NCBI RefSeq assembly: GCF_003001995.1
Contig: NZ_PVNB01000024.1
Span: 1-61,193, forward strand
Length of the DNA stretch: 61,193 nt
Direction of reading: 5' to 3'
Source: Orenia metallireducens
GTDB lineage: Bacteria > Bacillota > Halanaerobiia > Halobacteroidales > Halobacteroidaceae
The notes beneath the pieces are model-generated. The model was not told the origin of the DNA and ran no database searches. It worked only from the letters and a program-made list of their open reading frames with translations. How positions within the stretch are numbered: position 1 is the stretch's first letter; the number at the start of each line of letters is the position of its first letter. Of the stretch, positions 52,771 to 61,193 are shown one piece after another. Both the position numbers and the translations under genes were made by a program.

Positions 52771-53156
52771 TAATGAGATAATATATAGATATTGCGACAC
52801 TTTTGCATTTACAATTAACAGTGTACAATTGATAATTAAACAGATTTTAAGGTTTTTAATTCGAAAAAAATTTCTGTTTGAACGAAGCAAAAATTGAGCT
52901 AGGATTTAGAGTATTATAAAATTTTAATTTAGAGAGTCTAATAAGTGATAATGTTCATTATTTTAATTGCTGAGTGAGTTAAATTTTTTTCTAGACCTTT
53001 TGGTGACTTTTGTGGCAATGGTAAAAGTCACTCGGGAAAAAAGCTGATAAGCTTTCCCGAAAAATGTTTTAATAATTTTACTAACTTTTTAAAGTGAAAA
53101 GTGTTGCAATATACCCATTAACCATCATCACCTATATTAAAATTTAACTATCACAA
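52771..53156. repeat. GACACTTT-frame repeat carrying a ~300-bp core (copy 2, inverted)
   Basis: Reverse complement of the element at 27318-27682, with high identity along the whole core (TTTTAAGGTTTTTAA, AAATTGAGCTAGGATTTAGA, TTTTGGTGACTTTTG, CGGGAAAAAAGCTGATAAGC). It has about 25 extra bases near the left end (cagtgtacaattgataatta), which look like a word hairpin. Frames GATATTGCGACACTTTT and AAAAGTGTTGCAATATACCC. It fills the gap between 6S RNA and the next gene. Confidence 0.8.
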
Positions 53157-53224
53157 ATTATTAATCCTTGCAATTAACTATAGTCTCCCTTATAATAAAG
53201 ACCAAAAAGTAAAGGGGATTCCAT

Positions 53225-53800
53225 ATGATAGAAGCTAAAAAAGAGCAACGCCAAGAGATGTTAAGTCTAAGAAGGAAACTTAGTCAAAAAGATATAATAG
53301 CTAAGAGCAATGAGATTAAGTCCAAATTATTTGATTCAGCTAAGTTCAAAGCTGCTCAGAGTATAATCTTTTTTGTATCTTTTAAGAATGAAGTTAGAAC
53401 TGAAGCAATGATCAAAGAGGCTCTTGATTTAGGGAAGAGAGTTATTGTTCCAATTACAAATATAAAGGAGAATAAACTTGAGTTATCAGAATTAAAGGAT
53501 TATGATCAGGAGTTGACAGAAGGTACTTATGGAATTCTAGAGCCTAAGCAGGAATATAGAAGACCAGTTAATTTCTCTAATGCTGATCTAGTTATCTGTC
53601 CAGGTCTTGCTTTTGATAGAAAGGGTAATCGTTTAGGGTATGGTGGGGGATATTATGATAGATTATTAACTCAGGATTTAACTATCAATAGAGTAGCTAT
53701 CTGTTTTGATTTTCAGATTATTAATAAGGTGGTAGTTGATGAATATGATATTAAGATGAATAAGATAATAAGTGAAAGTAGAGAGCTGATCTGTTATTAA
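53225..53800 (+). CDS. 5-Formyltetrahydrofolate cyclo-ligase
   Basis: 191 aa: basic N-terminal RRKLSQKDI, FFVSFKNEVRTEAMI, and the ATP/folate block GYGGGYYDRLL (about 138-148). It converts 5-formyl- to 5,10-methenyl-tetrahydrofolate. It is the next gene after 6S RNA, the same neighbour (ygfA/fau) as in proteobacteria, though here about 560 nt away with a repeat between. AAAGGGG lies before the ATG. Confidence 0.92.
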   Translation: MIEAKKEQRQEMLSLRRKLSQKDIIAKSNEIKSKLFDSAKFKAAQSIIFFVSFKNEVRTEAMIKEALDLGKRVIVPITNIKENKLELSELKDYDQELTEGTYGILEPKQEYRRPVNFSNADLVICPGLAFDRKGNRLGYGGGYYDRLLTQDLTINRVAICFDFQIINKVVVDEYDIKMNKIISESRELICY

Positions 53801-53924
53801 AAAAATTAAGTTTTGTAGATGATCTGGTTTAAAAGTTATTTATAAAATTATTGTTTCATAAGAGGATTTTGATCAAGGATAAAGAAGTATACAAATTGGA
53901 TATTACTAAATAAGAGGTGATAAT

Positions 53925-54713
53925 GTGAAGTATAAGTTAGTAGCTGTAGATATGGATGGAACCTTACTCAATGATGAGCATAAGGTTTCTAATAAGAATA
54001 GAGAGACTATTAAGAAGTTTGCTGATCAAGGTGTTAATTTTATTTTAGCCAGTGGTAGACCTTATCAATCTTTGTATCCTTATACTAAGGAACTAGAAGT
54101 ATATTTACCGTTAGTTACATCTAATGGCTCAATAGTTAAGTGCCCTTTAACTGATAATATTTATCATAATAAGCAGATTCAGTTGGATTTGGCTGAAGAG
54201 ATATTGGAATATGGTTATAATAATTCTCATGGAATAAGCTTATATTTTGGTGATAAGGTAATTACCAATCGAGAATCAATAGCTCAAGTACATAATGATT
54301 TAGAAGGAATAAAGGCTATTATTGAAGAAAAGCATAAGCTGAAAGAAGCACCGACAAAAATTCTATTCTCTGGTGATCCTAAGAAGATGTCAGAACTTTT
54401 TGCTTTATTGGCTGAGAGGTATGAGGATAAACTATATATTACTCAGTCTGATGAAGAGTATGTTGAGGTAATGGATTTAGAGGTTTCAAAAGGTAATGCT
54501 CTTAAATATATGATGGATAAGATGAACATCGATTCTGAAGAGGTAATTGCTATTGGAAATCAATTTAATGATGTGGCTATGTTTGAGATAGCTGGATTGT
54601 CTATAGCGATGGCTAACTCTCCTGAGGGGGTAAAGAATCAGGCGGATTTTGTTACTAAGACCAACTTGGAAGATGGAGTGGCTTATGCTTTAGAGAGATT
54701 TCTTTCTGAATAA
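53925..54713 (+). CDS. Cof-type HAD hydrolase
   Basis: 262 aa, GTG start with AAGAGGTG upstream (the ATG two bases before meets a stop). HAD motif I DMDGTLL (about 9-15), motif II SGRP, Lys in VSKGNAL and motif IV GNQFNDVAM. The C2B cap is present, as in Cof/YidA sugar-phosphate or nucleotide phosphatases. Motif IV has GNQFND where GDxxND is more usual. A terminator follows. Confidence 0.88.
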   Translation: MKYKLVAVDMDGTLLNDEHKVSNKNRETIKKFADQGVNFILASGRPYQSLYPYTKELEVYLPLVTSNGSIVKCPLTDNIYHNKQIQLDLAEEILEYGYNNSHGISLYFGDKVITNRESIAQVHNDLEGIKAIIEEKHKLKEAPTKILFSGDPKKMSELFALLAERYEDKLYITQSDEEYVEVMDLEVSKGNALKYMMDKMNIDSEEVIAIGNQFNDVAMFEIAGLSIAMANSPEGVKNQADFVTKTNLEDGVAYALERFLSE

Positions 54714-54757
54714 TAAGCAATGATTAATAAGTTGTTAACAGAAAAATAGATTATTTG

Positions 54758-54787
54758 ATAGCGTCGGAATATTCCGACGCTATTTTT
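54758..54787 (+). terminator. Terminator after the HAD gene
   Basis: A perfect 26-bp palindrome (ATAGCGTCGGAAT and ATTCCGACGCTAT) followed by TTTTT. Confidence 0.85.
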
Positions 54788-54790
54788 ATG

Positions 54791-54925
54791 ATATAATATA
54801 GTCATCCAACTTTAGAATGAAATTAAAATTATAGTAAATTTAGATGACAGTAACGAGTGATGAGTGACAAGTAAAAATCAAGAGAGTAAAAATACTATAG
54901 GTTTCACTTTAGAGTTATATATCCA
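54791..54925. repeat. GACACTTT-frame-family repeat, one core arm missing
   Basis: The left end ATAGTCATCCAACTTTAGAA (54798-54817) matches the element at 37.89 kb; the right end GGTTTCACTTTAGAGTTATA (about 54900-54919) is its inverse. The core has one GTAACGAGTGATGAGTGACA arm and no complementary partner, and the GACACTTT boxes are lost. A truncated copy. Confidence 0.65.
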
Positions 54926-54978
54926 TATAAGATTAAAACTAATTATAAGCTATAAATTTTAAAATAAAATGGGGTGTA

Positions 54979-56289
54979 ATGATGGATTTATTTAGTCAAA
55001 ACTACCAAGGTGATGGTCAAGATAAACCATTGGCAGTTAGAATGAGACCACGTAATTTAGATGAGTTTGTTGGACAAGAGGATATCATAGGTGAAGGTAA
55101 GTTATTACGAAGAGCAATTCAAGTCGACCGCTTACAATCTGCTATCTTTTATGGACCACCAGGGACAGGTAAGACCACATTGGCTCAGATTATTGCAAAT
55201 AGTACTGAGGCAGAGTTTGAGAAGTTAAATGCAGTTACTTCTGGGGTGAAGGATTTACGAGAGGTGATTAAGCGGGCTGAAGGAAGAAGAGGGATGTATA
55301 ATAAGAGAACAGTACTCTTTGTTGATGAGATACATCGCTTTAATAAGAGCCAACAGGATGCTTTATTACCAGCAGTTGAAGATGGGACTGTTATCTTAAT
55401 TGGTGCAACAACGGAGAACCCTTATTTTGAGGTCAATTCACCACTGATATCCCGTTCCAGAATATTTAAGTTGAGAGAACTAGATAAGAAGGATTTGATT
55501 AAAGTTTTAACTAGAGCACTGGCAGATAGGGAACGAGGATTAGGAGGATATGAAGTTGAAATAAGCGAAGAGGCTTTAGACCATCTAGCAATGGTTGCTA
55601 ATGGAGATGCTAGAAGAGCTTTAAATGCTTTGGAATTAGCTGTGTTGACTACTCCAGAAGATAATGGTCTTAGAAGAATAAGTTTAGAGGTGGCAGAAGA
55701 GAGTATTCAACAGAAAGCAATTAGATATGATAAGTCTGGGGATAACCATTATGATATTATTTCAGCTTTTGTTAAGAGTCTACGGGGCTCTGATCCTGAT
55801 GCTGCAATCTATTGGTTGGCACAGATGATTGAGGCAGGTGAAGATCCAAGATTTATTGTGCGGAGAATGATTGTACATGCTGCTGAAGATATTGGAAATG
55901 CTAATCCCCATGCTTTGATGGTGGCAGTTTCGGCAGCTCAGGCTTTAGAGTATGTAGGTATGCCAGAAGCTAGAATACCTTTGGCTCAGGCTGTTATATA
56001 TATAGCTAGTGCACCAAAAAGTAATGCTGCGCTTGTAGCTATTGATAAAGCTTTGGAGATAGTTAAATCTCAACCTACTTCAGGGGTACCAGCCCATTTA
56101 AAGGACGCCCATTATGATGGAGCTAAGAACTTAGGTCATGGGAAAGGTTATAAATATCCCCATTCCTATGCTAATAATTATGTAAAACAGCAGTATTTAC
56201 CTGATGAATTGCTAGGGAGTAAATTTTATCAAGCCACTACAAATGGTTATGAAAAGAAGATAAAAGAATTTTTAGAAAATTTAGATTAA
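54979..56289 (+). CDS. rarA: Replication-associated recombination ATPase RarA/MgsA
   Basis: 436 aa AAA+ protein: VGQEDIIGEGKLLRRA, Walker A GPPGTGKTTLA (about 53-63), Walker B VLFVDEIHRFNK (about 109-120), sensor GATTENP, then the C-terminal RarA domain (HLKDAHYDGAKNLGHGKGYKYPH). It acts at stalled replication forks. GGGGTG precedes two adjacent ATGs (54979 and 54982); either may be used. Confidence 0.93.
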   Translation: MMDLFSQNYQGDGQDKPLAVRMRPRNLDEFVGQEDIIGEGKLLRRAIQVDRLQSAIFYGPPGTGKTTLAQIIANSTEAEFEKLNAVTSGVKDLREVIKRAEGRRGMYNKRTVLFVDEIHRFNKSQQDALLPAVEDGTVILIGATTENPYFEVNSPLISRSRIFKLRELDKKDLIKVLTRALADRERGLGGYEVEISEEALDHLAMVANGDARRALNALELAVLTTPEDNGLRRISLEVAEESIQQKAIRYDKSGDNHYDIISAFVKSLRGSDPDAAIYWLAQMIEAGEDPRFIVRRMIVHAAEDIGNANPHALMVAVSAAQALEYVGMPEARIPLAQAVIYIASAPKSNAALVAIDKALEIVKSQPTSGVPAHLKDAHYDGAKNLGHGKGYKYPHSYANNYVKQQYLPDELLGSKFYQATTNGYEKKIKEFLENLD

Positions 56290-56358
56290 CCAATAACTCT
56301 TGTTACTAAAAATTAAAATAGATATAATATTTAAAAGAGCTTGAAAGGAAGCGGTAAT

Positions 56359-56985
56359 ATGTCAGATAGTTACAAGACTATTAAGAGAAATCTTAGGGTA
56401 GAAGCTAAAATAAAGAAATGTAAGTTTATTACCTCAGTTAAGAATGTTAATACTGTCAAAGAAGCCGAAGAGTTTATTGAAGAGATTAATGAAGAGTTTG
56501 CTGATGCTAGGCATAATGTTTATGCTTTTAAAGTTGGGATAGGAGATAGAGCGAGCAAAAGGTGTAGTGATGATGGAGAGCCTGCAGGTTCTTCTGGACC
56601 CCCTGCTTTACAAGCGATTGAAGGGGAAGAGGTGACCAATGTTGCACTAGTGGTTACCCGTTATTTTGGGGGAGTAAAGCATGGAGTAGGAGGATTGATT
56701 AGAGCCTATGGTGGTTCAGCCAGAGAGGCTATTAGAGAGGCTGGTATTGTAGAGAAGATAAGGTATGTAGAGCTGGCGATTTCAATCTCTTATGATAGGA
56801 TGGGAGAAGTTATTAATGATTTAGAAGGGCATGAAGGTGAGGTTCAAACTATCAATTATATGAATGATGGAGTGGAAGTGATAGCAGTTATGAAACCAAG
56901 TTATATTGCTGCTTTTAAGAAGAGAATAACAGATGCAACTAGGGGAGAAGCTAGCTTTGAAGAAAAGGGAGAGAAATTTAGATAA
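56359..56985 (+). CDS. YigZ/IMPACT-family protein
   Basis: 208 aa from the ATG at 56359 (GAAAGGAAG upstream; the frame is open from 56341). The family block DDGEPAGSSGPPALQAIEG lies at about 72-90, with VTRYFGGVKHGVGGLIRAYG after it, and a C-terminal DUF1949-type domain. The function is unsettled; the eukaryotic relative IMPACT acts on translation control. The stop TAA shares its last base with the next ATG. Confidence 0.9.
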   Translation: MSDSYKTIKRNLRVEAKIKKCKFITSVKNVNTVKEAEEFIEEINEEFADARHNVYAFKVGIGDRASKRCSDDGEPAGSSGPPALQAIEGEEVTNVALVVTRYFGGVKHGVGGLIRAYGGSAREAIREAGIVEKIRYVELAISISYDRMGEVINDLEGHEGEVQTINYMNDGVEVIAVMKPSYIAAFKKRITDATRGEASFEEKGEKFR

Positions 56986-57593
56986 TGAAATCAATACATG
57001 ATTGGCTACAATTTGTGCTAGGTTTAATTATTGTAAGTGTCGGTATAGTCTTCACCATTAAGGCTGACTTAGGGGTGTCACCGTGGAATGTATTTCATAT
57101 CGGTTTGACTAATTATTTTAATATAACTGTAGGTTGGGCAAGTCAAATAACTGGTTTTGTAATTATAATACTCAGTTTCCTGATGGCTAGAATTAAGCCA
57201 ACTTGGGGAACAGTGATTAATATAGTCTTAGTTGGTTTCGTAATAGATGGGATAATGTTATTATTACCTGATCCTGCTAGTTTAATCTTTAGATATATCT
57301 ACTTATTCTTAGGGTTAATAGTATTTGGTTTTGGAGTGGGGGTTTATATCTCTGCAGAATGTGGAACTGGTCCTAGAGATAGTTTGATGGTAGCATTGGA
57401 TAAAAAATTAAAGGTCGATATCAGTTGGATTAGAACTAGCATTGAAATCTTTATTTTAATTATTGGATATATATTAGGAGGTCCAGTAGGTATTGGAACT
57501 GTTTTGAGTGCTTTGGCTATAGGTCCTATTATGGGGTTTTCCTTAAAATTAATGAACCTATCTTCTAGAAAGAGGGGTAAAATTAATGCTTAA
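56985..57593 (+). CDS. YczE/YitT-like membrane protein
   Basis: 202 aa with five to six hydrophobic helices. Blocks KADLGVSPWNVFHIGL (about 25-40) and SAECGTGPRDSLMVAL (about 123-138) are the two repeated signatures of YczE/YyaS/YitT-type proteins. It is coupled to the upstream gene by a 1-nt overlap. The function is unknown; some relatives are tied to lipopeptide production. Confidence 0.8.
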   Translation: MKSIHDWLQFVLGLIIVSVGIVFTIKADLGVSPWNVFHIGLTNYFNITVGWASQITGFVIIILSFLMARIKPTWGTVINIVLVGFVIDGIMLLLPDPASLIFRYIYLFLGLIVFGFGVGVYISAECGTGPRDSLMVALDKKLKVDISWIRTSIEIFILIIGYILGGPVGIGTVLSALAIGPIMGFSLKLMNLSSRKRGKINA

Positions 57594-57701
57594 TTTAATG
57601 TAGATAAATTTTATATAATTGATAAATATGATACTGATTTAATCTATAAAACACATATTAATACTAGGGAATGCTAATAATGATAAATGGAGCAGACGAG
57701 A

Positions 57702-57758
57702 TTTTTGTCAATTATTTTTGTATGTTAAATTGACAAAAACCAAGTTGTGTGGTATGAT
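57702..57758 (+). promoter_or_regulatory. Promoter and 12-bp inverted-repeat operator of the Rrf2 gene
   Basis: TTTTTGTCAATT (57702-57713) and AATTGACAAAAA (57728-57739) are perfect inverted copies. The right arm contains the -35 TTGACA (57730-57735); with 17 nt to TATGAT (57753-57758) this is a strong promoter. A repressor on it would block transcription, fitting autoregulation by the IscR-like product. Confidence 0.75.
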
Positions 57759-57806
57759 TAATTTACAATACCAAGAAGAAAACTCGGGATTAAGGGAGGC
57801 TCTTAT

Positions 57807-58265
57807 ATGAAACTGTCTACAAAAGGGCGTTATGGAGTAAGAGCAATGTTTGATTTGGTCTTACATCAAGGTGATGGTCCTATTCCTTTAAGAAGTATTG
57901 CAGAAAGGCAGGATATATCTGAACATTATTTAGAACAGTTGATTGCTGTTTTAAGAAAAGCAGGCATAGTAAATAGTGTTCGTGGAGCACATGGAGGCTA
58001 TTTATTGGCTAAAGATCCTCAAGAGATAACTATTGGTGATATTATTAGATCTTTAGAAGGTCCAATTGCTCCTGCTGACTGTGTTTCTGATGAACTAAAG
58101 GATGAATGTGGAAATAGCCCTGACTGTGTTGTAAAGATGATATGGAAGAAGGTAAAGGATAGTATTGATGAAGTGCTTGATTCAATTACTTTAGAAGATT
58201 TGAGACAAGAAGCAATTAATGCTCAGCAAAAAGGTAATAGGCATGGTTACATGTATCATATATAA
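57807..58265 (+). CDS. iscR: Rrf2-family regulator, IscR-like
   Basis: 152 aa: MKLSTKGRYGVRAMFDL start and winged helix ISEHYLEQLIAVLRKAGIVNS. Three Cys in the C-terminal half (DCVSDELKDECGNSPDC, about 92-108) could bind a [2Fe-2S] cluster as in IscR; spacing (C-x8-C-x5-C) is slightly longer than in E. coli. It lies directly upstream of iscS and iscU, so it should adjust cluster assembly to demand. GGGAGG lies before the ATG. Confidence 0.88.
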   Translation: MKLSTKGRYGVRAMFDLVLHQGDGPIPLRSIAERQDISEHYLEQLIAVLRKAGIVNSVRGAHGGYLLAKDPQEITIGDIIRSLEGPIAPADCVSDELKDECGNSPDCVVKMIWKKVKDSIDEVLDSITLEDLRQEAINAQQKGNRHGYMYHI

Positions 58266-58346
58266 TAGTCGAACTTTGGCTGTACTTAATAAATGATCTA
58301 ACAGATATATTTTAATAACTTATAATGACAAAGGAGGAAGAAAAAA

Positions 58347-59513
58347 GTGAAGAGAGTATATATGGATAATGGAGCAACAACTCCAACTGCTCCTGAGGTT
58401 TTAGAAGTAATGAAACCTTATTTTACTGATGTATTTGGAAATGCATCTAGTTTTCATTCTTTTGGAAGGGAAGCTAGAAATGCTATTACTGAAGCTAGGG
58501 ATAGTGTAGCTAAGTTAATTGGTGCTGATGATTCTAGAGAGATTGTTTTCACCAGTGGAGGAACAGAAGCTGATAATTATGCAATTAAAGGAGTAGCCGA
58601 AGCTTTAGAAAAGAAAGGGAAACATATTATTACATCTTCTATAGAACATCATGCAGTTTTACATACTTGTCAGTACTTAGAGAAGAAAAAGGGATTTGAA
58701 GTAACTTATTTGCCAGTAGATGAAGATGGAATGGTCAATCCTGCAGATGTAAAGGATGCTATTAAGGAAGATACAATCTTAATTACTATTATGATGGCAA
58801 ATAATGAGGTAGGAACAATTCAACCAATTGTAAAGATTGGTGAAATTGCTAAAGAAGCTGGAGTAACCTTCCATACAGATGCGGTACAAGCAGTTGGAAG
58901 TATTCCAGTTGATGTTAATCAATTAAATGTAGATCTTTTATCACTATCAGGGCATAAATTTAATGCTCCTAAAGGGATAGGGGCTTTATATATTCGAAAA
59001 GGAACTAAAGTTGCTAAGTACTTACATGGTGGTGCTCAAGAGAGAAATCGTAGAGCCACTACTGAGAATGTTCCAGGAATAGTTGGTTTAGGTAAGGCCT
59101 GTGAAATAGCTCTAAATGCTATGGATGAAAAGTCTGCTAAACTAATAGCTTTAAGAGATAGATTGATTTCAGGTATTGAAGAGCAGGTTGACTATGTAAA
59201 ATTAAATGGACATAGAACTGAAAGACTACCAGGTAATGTGAATTTCAGTATTCGCTATATTGAAGGTGAATCAATTCTAATGAAGTTAGATTTAGAAGGG
59301 ATTGCAGCTTCTAGTGGTTCAGCTTGTACTTCAGGTTCATTAGATCCCTCTCATGTATTATTAGCAATGGGATTAACTCATGAAGTAGCTCATGGTTCAT
59401 TAAGGTTGACTTTAGGAAATTATAATACTGAAGAAGATGTGGATAGAATTTTAGATGTGTTACCAAAGGTAGTAACTGATTTAAGAGCGATGTCGCCTAT
59501 TTATAATGGATAA
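58347..59513 (+). CDS. iscS: Cysteine desulfurase (IscS/NifS)
   Basis: 388 aa, GTG start with AAGGAGGA upstream. YMDNGATTPT start, EHHAVLHT (PLP region), LLSLSGHKFNAPKGIG (Lys-bound PLP, about 201-216) and SGSACTSGSLDPSHVL with the active Cys (about 326). It takes sulfur from cysteine for the scaffold encoded next. The 85-nt gap to iscU holds a word hairpin. Confidence 0.95.
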   Translation: MKRVYMDNGATTPTAPEVLEVMKPYFTDVFGNASSFHSFGREARNAITEARDSVAKLIGADDSREIVFTSGGTEADNYAIKGVAEALEKKGKHIITSSIEHHAVLHTCQYLEKKKGFEVTYLPVDEDGMVNPADVKDAIKEDTILITIMMANNEVGTIQPIVKIGEIAKEAGVTFHTDAVQAVGSIPVDVNQLNVDLLSLSGHKFNAPKGIGALYIRKGTKVAKYLHGGAQERNRRATTENVPGIVGLGKACEIALNAMDEKSAKLIALRDRLISGIEEQVDYVKLNGHRTERLPGNVNFSIRYIEGESILMKLDLEGIAASSGSACTSGSLDPSHVLLAMGLTHEVAHGSLRLTLGNYNTEEDVDRILDVLPKVVTDLRAMSPIYNG

Positions 59514-59519
59514 TATCAA

Positions 59520-59567
59520 GTTTGAGTTTAAACACAAGCTTTATTAAAGCCCTTTTTAAACTCAAAC
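59520..59567. repeat. GTTTGAGTTTAAA-word hairpin between iscS and iscU
   Basis: GTTTGAGTTTAAA (59520-59532) pairs perfectly with TTTAAACTCAAAC (59555-59567), with more copies of the word to 59580. It could lower read-through or protect the upstream mRNA. No T-run follows. Confidence 0.65.
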
Positions 59568-59598
59568 TCAAATTTAAACTTAAAAAGGGGTGTTATAG

Positions 59599-60015
<417 letters not shown>

Positions 60016-60039
60016 ATTGAATAATATTTTAAGAAGAGG

Positions 60040-60075
60040 GCGATGGTCAGGGATAATATAGACCATCGCTTTAAT
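60040..60075 (+). terminator. Terminator after iscU
   Basis: GCGATGGTC (60040-60048) and GACCATCGC (60061-60069) form a 9-bp stem, followed by TTTAATAT. The rest of the gap to 60218 shows nothing clear. Confidence 0.7.
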
Positions 60076-60218
60076 ATATTTTACAAAGTAGCCTTACTGT
60101 GTTTAATAAATGAATTTAAATGATTGTTTGAATAATTTAAAAAATAAGAGTTCTTCTGACTTTTATTTCTTTTTTGGGGGATAATAATTGATAAATTATT
60201 ATTTAAAGGAGAATTCTA

Positions 60219-60731
60219 ATGATGTCTCAACCATGTAAAAGCATAGTTAATTTGGTCCCGTTTTTCAAAAACAATCAAGTTCTAAAGGTTCTTGATTATG
60301 GAGCTGGGAAGTTGAGAAATACCATTTATCTACTCAAAAAAGGTTTTGAAGTCTATGCTTGTGATACAGCAAAGCAGATCAAAAAGGTTAATTCTTTAAT
60401 AGGTGCTGATAAACTGCCATATATAATTGATGAAAGTCGATTGATATCTCATAGACTGAATGTTGATTTAGTTGTATCCAATTATGTCTTGAATATAATT
60501 AAAGAAGATAGTGATAAGTTGAAATATATTAAAAATGTGTATGATATTTTAAAGCAGAGGGGTTATTTTTTATTGGAAGTAAGAAGAAAAACTGAAAGGA
60601 CACCCACAGATTGTGCTAAAGCCTTTACTAAAGAGGAATTGAATTGTCTTATATCAAGCTATGATTTTAAAAAGATAAAGGACTATTCTTCTAAGATAAG
60701 TATAATCTTTTTATATCAAAAGATTAGTTGA
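60219..60731 (+). CDS. Small SAM-dependent methyltransferase-like protein
   Basis: 170 aa class I methyltransferase core: motif I VLDYGAGKLRNTIYLL (about 23-38), acidic end of strand 2 ACDTA, and DLVVSNYVLNII (motif IV region, about 86-97). The family is usually longer, but the core seems complete, with the last strand IIFLYQKIS. AAAGGAG lies 8 nt before the ATG. Substrate unknown. It is the last gene before the rRNA promoters. Confidence 0.7.
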   Translation: MMSQPCKSIVNLVPFFKNNQVLKVLDYGAGKLRNTIYLLKKGFEVYACDTAKQIKKVNSLIGADKLPYIIDESRLISHRLNVDLVVSNYVLNIIKEDSDKLKYIKNVYDILKQRGYFLLEVRRKTERTPTDCAKAFTKEELNCLISSYDFKKIKDYSSKISIIFLYQKIS

Positions 60732-60762
60732 TAAAAGGTTTGAATTATTATAGAATAAATTC

Positions 60763-60791
60763 TTGACAGCTGAAAGCACAAGTGTTATCAT
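60763..60791 (+). promoter_or_regulatory. rrn promoter P1
   Basis: TTGACA (60763-60768), 17-nt spacer, TATCAT (60786-60791). First of five tandem promoters. Confidence 0.8.
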
Positions 60792-60833
60792 ATTATTTGT
60801 TGTTTGCAAGAAAAAGGTGAGTTTAATCTTTTC

Positions 60834-60862
60834 TTGACAATTATAATCAAAGATGATAGATT
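60834..60862 (+). promoter_or_regulatory. rrn promoter P2
   Basis: TTGACA (60834-60839), 17-nt spacer, TAGATT (60857-60862). Confidence 0.7.
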
Positions 60863-60903
60863 ATTACTTGTACTATTAAATGTTTTTTTATTTTAATTTT
60901 TTC

Positions 60904-60932
60904 TTGACGAGACTTAGTGCTTTTGATATACT
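60904..60932 (+). promoter_or_regulatory. rrn promoter P3
   Basis: TTGACG (60904-60909), 17-nt spacer, TATACT (60927-60932). TGTCGCT follows at 60939. Confidence 0.8.
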
Positions 60933-60978
60933 ATATCTTGTCGCTTGTTAAGAAGTCTTTTGTCTTATAAAAAACTTC

Positions 60979-61007
60979 TTGACAGAGATTTTTTAGAATG
61001 GTATGAT
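60979..61007 (+). promoter_or_regulatory. rrn promoter P4
   Basis: TTGACA (60979-60984), 17-nt spacer, TATGAT (61002-61007). TGTCGCT follows within about 10 nt. Confidence 0.85.
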
Positions 61008-61043
61008 TAATGACGTTGTCGCTAAAAAACTTTTAAAAAGTTA

Positions 61044-61072
61044 TTGACAACTGAAATGAGATTTGATAAGAT
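61044..61072 (+). promoter_or_regulatory. rrn promoter P5
   Basis: TTGACA (61044-61049), 17-nt spacer, TAAGAT (61067-61072). TGTCGCT follows at 61079. Confidence 0.85.
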
Positions 61073-61105
61073 ATTAAATGTCGCTACTAAAGGCGGCGCT
61101 AAATT

Positions 61106-61193
61106 TGGTCTTTGAAAACTAAACAATGCAAGTTTTGACCAAGCGTAATATAGAGCTAATCAAACTTTTGTTATTAAATGTGTATTCACATTT
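61106..61193 (+). other. rRNA operon leader with boxA-like site (16S lies beyond the window)
   Basis: TGGTCTTTGAAAACT (61106-61120) matches the boxA antitermination element found before firmicute 16S genes, followed by AAACAATGCAA as in such leaders. No 16S sequence begins before 61193, so the rRNA gene itself is not in the window. Confidence 0.75.

Noticed and set aside
60732-61193. 16S rRNA gene in the window
   Set aside because: Only promoters and the boxA leader are seen; no 16S 5' sequence appears before the end.

Overview
The window is low-GC DNA, very probably from a spore-forming, diderm Halanaerobiales-type firmicute (Halobacteroidaceae or Orenia-like; this is inference). The evidence is a beta-barrel porin ending in aromatic Phe and solute-binding proteins without a lipobox (outer membrane and periplasm), next to SleB-type cortex hydrolases (spores) and Rex, HemZ, RelA/SpoT and RarA genes of firmicute type. 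No tRNA, complete rRNA gene, IS transposase, prophage or CRISPR array was seen. The window ends in the promoter and leader region of an rRNA operon, just before 16S.

Layout. (1) 1-18.5 kb is a pectin / rhamnogalacturonan utilisation island: an alpha/beta hydrolase, a MATE-like transporter, an outer-membrane porin behind a roughly 650-nt leader, a 1531-aa multidomain PL9-like pectate lyase with LysM, two tandem TogB-like binding proteins, a Gfo/Idh oxidoreductase, a large FAD enzyme, a small DMT permease, a CE12-like rhamnogalacturonan acetylesterase and an AEC permease. The idea is extracellular depolymerisation, deacetylation, uptake through porin and ABC system, then oxidation of the sugars. 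(2) 18.5-23.5 kb holds rex, two SleB-like hydrolases around a DUF421 membrane protein, and a DUF1576 membrane protein with a small partner. (3) 23.8-31.7 kb is an ORP-like iron-sulfur / metal-cofactor set: two NifX-type proteins, two ferredoxin-MinD ATPases, Mrp, then a thioesterase, an MBL hydrolase, a flavin reductase, a frameshifted MFS gene, DUF5320 and the DUF134 regulator. Two operons of this set share a promoter with paired CATATG half-sites. (4) 31.9-60.7 kb is housekeeping: HD hydrolase, secDF, phasin-like/DUF456, UbiB kinase, a RecJ-HIRAN-helicase fusion, apt, relA, dtd, MBL, hemZ, a PpiC/TPR chaperone, hisS, aspS, 6S RNA, a 5-formyl-THF ligase, HAD, rarA, yigZ, iscR-iscS-iscU and a methyltransferase. 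(5) 60.7-61.2 kb has five tandem rrn promoters, each with a 17-bp spacer.

The most unusual feature is a dispersed family of intergenic elements (at least eight probable members). They share imperfect inverted outer frames (ATAGTCATCCAACTTTAGAG ... and GACACTTT / AAAGTGTC inside it) but carry different inner hairpins. Two members, at 27.3 and 52.8 kb, carry nearly the same roughly 300-bp core in opposite orientation. A related class of hairpins built from short iterated words lies between other genes, and one of them forms the 3' end of a coding region.
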